64,000 nt of DNA from positions 1-64,000 of the forward strand of contig CACXYH010000005.1 of the NCBI GenBank assembly GCA_902771785.1, read 5' to 3'. The position numbers and the translations under genes were made by a program. A model generated the notes under the pieces. It worked only from the letters and a program-made list of their open reading frames with translations. It had not been told where the DNA came from and did not search any database. The first letter of the stretch is position 1, and each line of letters starts with the position of its first letter. The stretch comes from an uncultured Prevotellaceae bacterium. GTDB lineage: Bacteria > Bacteroidota > Bacteroidia > Bacteroidales > Bacteroidaceae. This document shows positions 58,514 through 64,000 of this stretch, piece by piece.

Positions 58514-59607
58514 TTTTTTTCTTTTCTGTATTTCTTTTTGAGTCCGAAGTTATAGCCCACGTAGAGGTTCATGCTTCCGAAGGTGTTGTTGGTGGAGAAG
58601 CGCGACTTGTGGTAGTTGTAGGTATGGACGACGACGTTGAGGCCGGCATACCAGCGCATGTTGTTGTAGACGACTCCGAGGCGGCCAATGCCGTCGATGT
58701 TGAGGTTCTCGAACCTGAAGTCGTCGAAGGGTCCTGCCACGGAGCTGCCCGCGCTCTCCTTGTAGCCGACGGCTCCCTGGAGGCAGGCTCCTATCACCCA
58801 GTGATGGGGCAGGACGAAATTGTAGGCATAGCCGGCCGAGAGGCTGAAGTCCTTGTACTGAATCGAGCGGAACATCATGCCGCTGTCTAACTTCACGGTC
58901 TGCGGCTCCATCTCGCGGTCGATGAGCTGCTGCAGCCGCTCGTGGTCGAAGTCGAGCGAGTTGCGCGTATAGCCGATACCGGCCAGCCACGAGCCGCAGC
59001 TAATCTTCTGCAGCGTGCTCTGGGCAAAGGCGGCAGGATAGGAGAAACGGCCGTGGTTGAAGACGTAGTAGAGGTTGAAGCCCTTGACGCTGGCTTTGAG
59101 CCCGTCGAACGATACGTCCTGCAGCCGTGAGACGTCGGCGTTAGCACCCAGATGGGCGTCGCGCAGCTTATAGTCGCTGCCCGTGTTCCGATAGAACAGG
59201 TCGACACCCACCTGCGAGCTGTAGATGCTCAGGTCGAACTCCTGCTTGTTGTTCTTCAGGCTGATGTTGCGAAGGTCGAACGTATAGCCCAGGAAAACCC
59301 ATTTCCACCCCACATAGGGGCCCAGCTTGGCGCGCATGTCGGGTGCGAAGGTGATGGATTGGGCGTCGTGTCCCGTTCCGCTCAGCCTGTAGCGGTCGTA
59401 GGTGAAGGTGCTCTGCAGCATGACCGTGTAGATATAGTGCTGGGGCTCGATGTAGGCGGTGTCGAGGCGATCGAAACCGCGAATGATGCGACGCAGCAGG
59501 CTCAGCTTCTTGGGTTTGGCCTCAGCAAGCGAGTCGGCAGGCTCGGCAGCATGGAGCGCGAGGGCTGTGGCCAACAGCAGGAAGAGAACGGAGAGCTTTA
59601 CTTTCAT
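58510..59607 (-). CDS. DUF4421 outer-membrane protein
   Basis: A 365-residue exported protein with signal peptide (about 1-20, ending LALHA). LDTAYIEPQHYIYTVMLQ and the alternating aromatic strands up to LYVGYNFGLKKKYRKEKK indicate a beta-barrel as annotated for DUF4421. Function unknown. An upstream ATG at 59625 is possible, but the signal peptide is cleanest from 59607. It lies 34 nt after the oxidoreductase gene and overlaps the DUF1460 gene. Confidence 0.85.
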   Translation of the reverse strand: MKVKLSVLFLLLATALALHAAEPADSLAEAKPKKLSLLRRIIRGFDRLDTAYIEPQHYIYTVMLQSTFTYDRYRLSGTGHDAQSITFAPDMRAKLGPYVGWKWVFLGYTFDLRNISLKNNKQEFDLSIYSSQVGVDLFYRNTGSDYKLRDAHLGANADVSRLQDVSFDGLKASVKGFNLYYVFNHGRFSYPAAFAQSTLQKISCGSWLAGIGYTRNSLDFDHERLQQLIDREMEPQTVKLDSGMMFRSIQYKDFSLSAGYAYNFVLPHHWVIGACLQGAVGYKESAGSSVAGPFDDFRFENLNIDGIGRLGVVYNNMRWYAGLNVVVHTYNYHKSRFSTNNTFGSMNLYVGYNFGLKKKYRKEKK

Positions 59608-59641
59608 GGTGCAGATAGCGGGCAACGGCTTTTCGGTGTGT

Positions 59642-60625
59642 TCAGAACTTGCGCAGGATGCGGTCGAGCACCCAGTTGACGGGGGTGGCCGAAACGCTGG
59701 TGCACTGGCAGATGCTTAATCCCTGAAGATGTTCGATGACGTTCTTGATGAGCGGAAATTGCACGTAAGGAGGATTGGGAACCATGATGCTCTCGGTGCC
59801 CTCGCTGGTGTGCAGTATGATGGGGGCATAGTCGAACACCGAGAACGAGAGCGACCCTTGGTCGCCGATAATCTCGATGCGGTCTTCGCGCGCCGACTCA
59901 TGGGCTACGAAACACCACGAACCGCTGCCTGGCAACCCGTTCTCAAAACGGAAAACGGCACTCACCGAGTCTTCAGCCTTATAGAGCTGCCCACGGTTGG
60001 CACAGATGCCACGGGCCTCGAGAATGACGCCGAAGTAGTGCTGCAGCAGGTCGAGCTGGTGGGGAGCCAGGTCGTAGAAGTAGCCGCCACCGGCAATGTC
60101 GGGCTGCAGGCGCCAGGGGAGGTTCTCAGGGTGGGAGTAGTCGAGCTCGCGGGGCGGCACGGCAAAGCGCACCTGCACATTGATAACCTTGCCAATGGTG
60201 CCCTGCTCCAGCAGCTGACCCACGCGCTGGAAGTAGGGCAGGTAGCGGCGGTAATAGGCCACGAAGCAGGGAATGCCAGTCTGCTCGGAAATGCGGTTGA
60301 TGCGCGCACAGTCGTCGTAGGTAGCTGCCAGCGGCTTCTCTACGTAGACAGGCTTGCCCGCCTTCATCGACATGATGGCATAGATGGCATGGCTCGACGG
60401 CGGAGTGGCCACGTAGACGGCATTCACCTCGGGGTCGTCAATCAGCTCTTGGGCGTCGGTATACCAGCGTGGCACTCCGTGCCGCTCGGCATACGAGCGG
60501 GCCTTCTGCTCTGTGCGGCTCATCACGGCCACCACTTGCGAGCCCTCAACCTCGTTGAAGGCTGGGCCGCTCTTCTTCTCTGTGACCTCGCCGCAGCCAA
60601 TAAATCCCCATTTGACTATCTTCAT
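59642..60625 (-). CDS. Gfo/Idh/MocA-family oxidoreductase
   Basis: A 327-residue NAD(P)-dependent sugar dehydrogenase-like protein. The Rossmann domain has WGFIGCGEVTEKKSGPAF (residues 6-23) and the conserved EKP with Lys97. The C-terminal alpha/beta domain has GGGYFYDLAPHQLDLLQHYFG (in parts: GGGYFYDLAPHQLD), which carries the catalytic-region His. Substrates in this family range widely; none can be read here. First gene of the unit that continues with DUF4421, DUF1460 and YkvA. Confidence 0.92.
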   Translation of the reverse strand: MKIVKWGFIGCGEVTEKKSGPAFNEVEGSQVVAVMSRTEQKARSYAERHGVPRWYTDAQELIDDPEVNAVYVATPPSSHAIYAIMSMKAGKPVYVEKPLAATYDDCARINRISEQTGIPCFVAYYRRYLPYFQRVGQLLEQGTIGKVINVQVRFAVPPRELDYSHPENLPWRLQPDIAGGGYFYDLAPHQLDLLQHYFGVILEARGICANRGQLYKAEDSVSAVFRFENGLPGSGSWCFVAHESAREDRIEIIGDQGSLSFSVFDYAPIILHTSEGTESIMVPNPPYVQFPLIKNVIEHLQGLSICQCTSVSATPVNWVLDRILRKF

Positions 60626-60642
60626 TGCTTACAAATTTTGTG

Positions 60643-60650
60643 CAAAGTTA
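60643..60650 (-). promoter_or_regulatory. -7 box of the Gfo/Idh/MocA operon
   Basis: TAACTTTG on the minus strand, 17 nt before the start at 60625. Confidence 0.7.
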
Positions 60651-60693
60651 CAAAAAACTTTTAAGTCGTGTGCCGTAACTCATAATTATTTTC

Positions 60694-60701
60694 TACCTTT
60701 G
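60694..60701 (+). promoter_or_regulatory. -7 box of the membrane protein-hisB unit
   Basis: TACCTTTG, 33 nt before the ATG at 60735. Confidence 0.75.
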
Positions 60702-60734
60702 CACAAATTTTAGGAACTATTTAATAAAGGTATT

Positions 60735-61688
60735 ATGGATAAGAAGAAAGATTTGACTGTCTTTCGCAACAGAAGTGTAAGGGCTTGTATCGGCGACGGC
60801 TACCAGCTCTACGTGGCTAACTTTTATCGCATCTTCCGCTCTTCGTGGCTGACTGCCGTGGGCTATGCACTGGCGTTCAGCCTGCTCACGTCATACTTCA
60901 TTGCAGAATATCCCAAACTGCTGATCTTCAACCTTATGGGGCCTGCCGCCATAGCTCAGCAATATCAGTGGATGCTGGCTATGATGGGGGTGATGGCCCT
61001 CGCCGCACTGCTGTTTGTGGTGATGGCAGGCGTGTTCTTCTCGCAGGGAGTATCGGCACTGGGTGAGCATCAGGCCAGGGGTAGCATCTCGGCTGCAAGG
61101 AAATGGTACGGAAGGCTTGACAGGCACGCCCTTGGCAGAACATTCATGGCGCTGGGCTGGAGCCTGCTTGTCTATCTGGTGATAGCAGTGTTGATGGCTG
61201 GCTTCTCCGTGCTTGCCATGCGTCTGATGAGCCGCTTCGTGGGAATGGCGTTTGTGGGCGTCATGGCTTTGGTGGTGATTGTGCTTACGTTGCCCCTGTC
61301 GTTCGTCTTCGTCAAGTATCTGCTCACGCCAAAGTCCTCGTTCGTCAGGTTGCTCGGTTCTTCCTATGGCGTAGGACTGCGCCATCTTGGAGCCATTTTC
61401 ATGGTGTCGTTAGTGGTGGGCATAGTGACTGCTCTGCTGTCGTGCATCATCGAGCTGCCCTCAAATATCCTGTATGTAGCCAACGTGCAGTCGCAAGTTG
61501 GTGTGTTGCAGGGCGACCCGGCTGGAATGCCTGCCTACATGAGCTGGATGAACCTGCTGGTGTTTGCCATCGCTGGATTTATTCAGGCCTACGTCCACTT
61601 GTCGGCCATCTTCCCCTACTATTATATATATGGAAAGATTGAAGCCGACGAAACAGAGCGCAAGCAACAGACAAAGATTATGAAATAA
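60735..61688 (+). CDS. Multi-pass membrane protein, unknown function
   Basis: I do not recognise a family with confidence. The 317-residue protein has a basic N-terminus (DKKKDLTVFRNRSVRACIGDGY) shown in part as VRACIGDGYQLY, then about six long hydrophobic segments (around 38-60, 75-105, 135-165, 170-190, 215-240 and 270-295), and a charged C-terminus. It resembles the YciC/DUF975-type six-helix membrane proteins in layout. It is followed 15 nt later by hisB and probably shares its mRNA, without an evident functional link. Confidence 0.75.
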   Translation: MDKKKDLTVFRNRSVRACIGDGYQLYVANFYRIFRSSWLTAVGYALAFSLLTSYFIAEYPKLLIFNLMGPAAIAQQYQWMLAMMGVMALAALLFVVMAGVFFSQGVSALGEHQARGSISAARKWYGRLDRHALGRTFMALGWSLLVYLVIAVLMAGFSVLAMRLMSRFVGMAFVGVMALVVIVLTLPLSFVFVKYLLTPKSSFVRLLGSSYGVGLRHLGAIFMVSLVVGIVTALLSCIIELPSNILYVANVQSQVGVLQGDPAGMPAYMSWMNLLVFAIAGFIQAYVHLSAIFPYYYIYGKIEADETERKQQTKIMK

Positions 61689-61703
61689 CTAGACAAAACA
61701 AAC

Positions 61704-62783
61704 ATGATTGAAAAGCAAAGAATTCTGTTCATCGACCGTGATGGCACGATTGTCGAAGAACCCCATGACGAGCAGGTTGACGCCTTGGAGAAGGTGAAGT
61801 TTACTCCCGGTGTGTTTCGCAACCTGAGTTTCATTAAACAAAAGCTTGACTACCGGCTGGTGATGGTGTCGAACCAAGACGGATTGGGCACGGAATCCTT
61901 TCCGGAGGATACTTTCTGGCCTGCTCAAAACTTCATACTGCAAACGCTTGAGGGCGAAGGTGTTACTTTTGATGAGGTGCTCATCGATAGGCACTTCCCA
62001 CAGGACAACGCCCCAACGAGGAAACCGAACACCGGACTCGTGCAGAAATACATGGACGACCCTCACTATGACCTGGCTAACAGCTACGTTATTGGCGACC
62101 GCGACACCGACGAGGCCTTTGCACACAACATTGGGTGCAAGGCGCTTTTTTGGGGAAAAGACGGCATGACATGGGACAAAATCGCCGAAATTGTCTTTGC
62201 CGGAGAACGCACGGCCGAAGTGGTTCGGACTACGAAAGAAACGGACATTCGAGTGGCACTCTCACTGGACGGAACCGGCAAGTGCGACATTCATACTGGG
62301 CTGGGATTCTTCGACCACATGCTGGAGCAAATTGGAAAGCATGGGGGAATTGACCTTACCGTTCACACCAAGGGCGACTTACACGTAGATGAGCACCACA
62401 CCATCGAAGATACTGCATTGGCGCTGGGCGAATGTCTGCTCAAGGCATTGGGCTCCAAGCGTGGCATAGAGCGCTACGGCTATGCATTGCCCATGGACGA
62501 CAGCTTCTGCACGGTGGCCCTCGACTTCGGCGGACGACCCTGGCTGGTTTGGGAAGCCGACTTCCAGCGATTCTACGTGGGCGATATGCCTACAGAGATG
62601 TTTATGCACTTCTTCAAGAGCTTGAGCGACGCTGCCCGAATGAACCTTTTCATCAGGGCTGAAGGGAAGAACGAACACCATAAAATCGAATGCATCTTCA
62701 AGGGCTTTGCACGTTCGCTGAAGATGGCGGTAAGGCGCGACATTTACCACTATGAGCTTCCTTCGACGAAGGGTACATTATAA
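61704..62783 (+). CDS. hisB: Bifunctional histidinol-phosphatase/imidazoleglycerol-phosphate dehydratase
   Basis: Carries out two steps of histidine synthesis. Residues 1-165 are the HAD phosphatase with nucleophile Asp11 and Asp13 in LFIDRDGT. Residues about 172-359 are the dehydratase with [18 protein letters not shown] (in parts: [11 protein letters not shown]), [14 protein letters not shown] and [12 protein letters not shown]. The zinc loop of E. coli HisB (C-x-H-x5-C-x-C) is replaced by [14 protein letters not shown], with all cysteines lost. No other his gene is near. Confidence 0.95.
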   Translation: MIEKQRILFIDRDGTIVEEPHDEQVDALEKVKFTPGVFRNLSFIKQKLDYRLVMVSNQDGLGTESFPEDTFWPAQNFILQTLEGEGVTFDEVLIDRHFPQDNAPTRKPNTGLVQKYMDDPHYDLANSYVIGDRDTDEAFAHNIGCKALFWGKDGMTWDKIAEIVFAGERTAEVVRTTKETDIRVALSLDGTGKCDIHTGLGFFDHMLEQIGKHGGIDLTVHTKGDLHVDEHHTIEDTALALGECLLKALGSKRGIERYGYALPMDDSFCTVALDFGGRPWLVWEADFQRFYVGDMPTEMFMHFFKSLSDAARMNLFIRAEGKNEHHKIECIFKGFARSLKMAVRRDIYHYELPSTKGTL

Positions 62784-62843
62784 ATAATGTTAAAGATAAT
62801 AGGAAAACGGTTGATTGTCAGTCGGAAACTCTCTTTTTTTTAG

Positions 62844-62851
62844 TAACTTTG
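62844..62851 (+). promoter_or_regulatory. -7 box of rpsA
   Basis: TAACTTTG, giving an 80-nt AT-rich leader before rpsA. Long leaders of rpsA are often used for autoregulation; no specific fold is evident. Confidence 0.75.
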
Positions 62852-62929
62852 CACCCGCTTTTCAAAAAAGCATCATAATTCACATAAAGTCTAACTTTAT
62901 TAATTACAAACAAACAACTTTTAATTAAC

Positions 62930-64000
62930 ATGTCAGAATTAACAAAGAACGTGAAGCCGCTCGACGATTTCAATTGGGACGAGTTCGAGAAAGGCACCAC
63001 AGCGAACGTCAGCAAGGAAGAACTTGACAAGGCGTACGATGAAACCCTGAACAAGGTCAGCGAGCATCAGGTCGTTGACGGTACCGTTATTTCGGTAGAC
63101 AAGAAAGAGGTAGTCGTCAACATCGGCTACAAGAGCGATGGTATTATCCCCGCTTCTGAATTCCGCTACAACCCCGAACTGAAAGCCGGTGACGTGGTGG
63201 AGGTTTATGTGGAGAGCGCCGAAGACAAAAAAGGACAGCTCATCCTCTCGCACAAGAAAGCACGCATGTCGAAGTCGTGGGACCGCGTCAACGAGGCCCT
63301 CGAGTCGCAGGCTGTTATCCAGGGCTACATCAAGTGCCGCACCAAGGGCGGTATGATTGTCGATGTATTTGGTATCGAGGCTTTCCTGCCCGGTTCGCAA
63401 ATCGACGTTCACCCCATACGCGACTACGACCAGTTCGTAGGCAAGACCATGGAGTTCAAGGTTGTGAAAATCAATCAGGAGTTCCGCAACGTGGTCGTTT
63501 CTCATAAGGCCCTCATCGAGCAGGAACTCGAGGCTCAGAAGCAGGAGATTATCTCGAAGCTGGAGAAGGGACAGATCCTCGAAGGTACGGTCAAGAACAT
63601 CACAAGCTACGGCGTGTTCGTAGACCTTGGCGGTGTAGACGGACTCATCCACATCACAGACCTCTCTTGGGGACGCGTCGACGATCCGAAGAAGGTTGTC
63701 GAGCTCGACCAGAAGATCAATGTCGTTATCCTTGACTTCGACGAAGAGAAGAAGCGCATTGCACTCGGCCTGAAGCAGCTCACTCCGCATCCTTGGGATG
63801 CTTTGAGCGCTGATCTGAAGGTGGGCGATCATGTCACCGGTAAGGTTGTCGTCATTGCCGACTACGGTGCATTCGTTGAAATTCAGCCGGGCGTTGAGGG
63901 ACTGATTCACGTCAGCGAGATGTCGTGGAGCCAGCACCTGCGTTCTGCTCAGGAGTTCCTGAAGGTAGGCGACGAGGTTGAAGCTGTCATCCTGACTCTC
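62930..64000 (+). CDS. rpsA: 30S ribosomal protein S1, 3'-truncated by the window edge
   Basis: mRNA-binding ribosomal protein. 357 codons are visible, in frame to the last base, with no stop. An acidic N-terminal extension (about 1-50, DDFNWDEFEKG) precedes repeated S1 domains: VVDGTVISVDKKEVVVNIGYKSDG (in parts: KKEVVVNIGYKSDG), then AVIQGYIKCRTKGGMIVDVFG, then GTVKNITSYGVFVDLGGVDGLIHI (in parts: NITSYGVFVDLGG) and GKVVVIADYGAFVEIQPGVEGLIHVSE (in parts: ADYGAFVEIQPGVEG). The ATG at 62930 is preceded by an A-rich stretch instead of a Shine-Dalgarno site. Confidence 0.96.
   Translation, partial: MSELTKNVKPLDDFNWDEFEKGTTANVSKEELDKAYDETLNKVSEHQVVDGTVISVDKKEVVVNIGYKSDGIIPASEFRYNPELKAGDVVEVYVESAEDKKGQLILSHKKARMSKSWDRVNEALESQAVIQGYIKCRTKGGMIVDVFGIEAFLPGSQIDVHPIRDYDQFVGKTMEFKVVKINQEFRNVVVSHKALIEQELEAQKQEIISKLEKGQILEGTVKNITSYGVFVDLGGVDGLIHITDLSWGRVDDPKKVVELDQKINVVILDFDEEKKRIALGLKQLTPHPWDALSADLKVGDHVTGKVVVIADYGAFVEIQPGVEGLIHVSEMSWSQHLRSAQEFLKVGDEVEAVILTL

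Overview
The window looks like a chromosome segment of a gut- or oral-type Bacteroidales bacterium, most likely Prevotellaceae. The coding DNA is GC-rich (by eye mid-50s %; I did not compute it) and the spacers are AT-rich. Almost every transcription unit is preceded by the Bacteroidetes -7 box TAnnTTTG, and I mark 29 of them. Family markers agree: a long-insert Rho, a TamL lipoprotein, a GT3-type glycogen synthase, a methylmalonyl-CoA operon, DUF4421 and DUF1460 proteins, and almost no Shine-Dalgarno sites. I see no insertion sequence, phage, CRISPR array, tRNA or rRNA. This is ordinary core genome with unusual intergenic DNA.

Layout. 275-2518 is tamL. 2671-9116 is a six-gene unit (DMP19-like, smpB, metH, HAD phosphatase, GHL10 hydrolase, lipoprotein). 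9256-14261 is the leucine operon leuA-leuC-leuD-leuA2 without leuB. A repeat-filled gap follows, then nth (14877) and the glycogen synthase/phosphorylase pair (15607-19865). 20046-24220 holds a response regulator-histidine kinase, rho and a cytidylate-kinase-like gene. prmA faces a Tyr/Trp/Gly-rich secreted protein and a FadL-type porin. aroC-slyD lies at 28029-29733. Then come a small secreted protein, a ClC channel, fmt, a 37-residue microprotein and rpe. An ECF sigma gene diverges from a kinase-nucleotidyltransferase fusion. Minus-strand units are C1 peptidase-msrC-tex and clpS-clpA-aat, which together supply a bacterial N-degron pathway. A P-loop/CYTH fusion converges on the mce-mmdA-small protein-biotin carrier operon. 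yihY-pafA, rnpB, HtrA, truA-EamA, an EFR1 ferredoxin, an envelope-type operon (Gfo/Idh/MocA, DUF4421, DUF1460, YkvA), a membrane protein, hisB and the start of rpsA complete the window.

Most unusual features. (1) Four intergenic loci carry tandem arrays with an exact 22-bp period. Each unit is AAA/GAA, a variable 7-bp core, TTT/TTC and a 9-bp spacer; cores are shared between distant loci and sometimes inverted (2518, 23384, 46389, 56067). (2) The truA/EFR1 spacer combines one such array with two alternating purine-pyrimidine runs and a perfect 20-bp-arm palindrome. (3) The place where leuB would be expected holds a 37-bp perfect palindrome and two copies of a nested-hairpin element. (4) There are two uncommon gene fusions (34999 and 45268) and two conserved-looking microproteins (33359 and 46974).

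The genes are mostly housekeeping: translation quality control and start (smpB, fmt, rpsA, prmA, truA, rnpB), B12-linked metabolism (metH, mce/mmdA), amino acid synthesis (leu, aroC, hisB), glycogen turnover and envelope assembly. All functions are inferred by reading the sequence; no database search was run.
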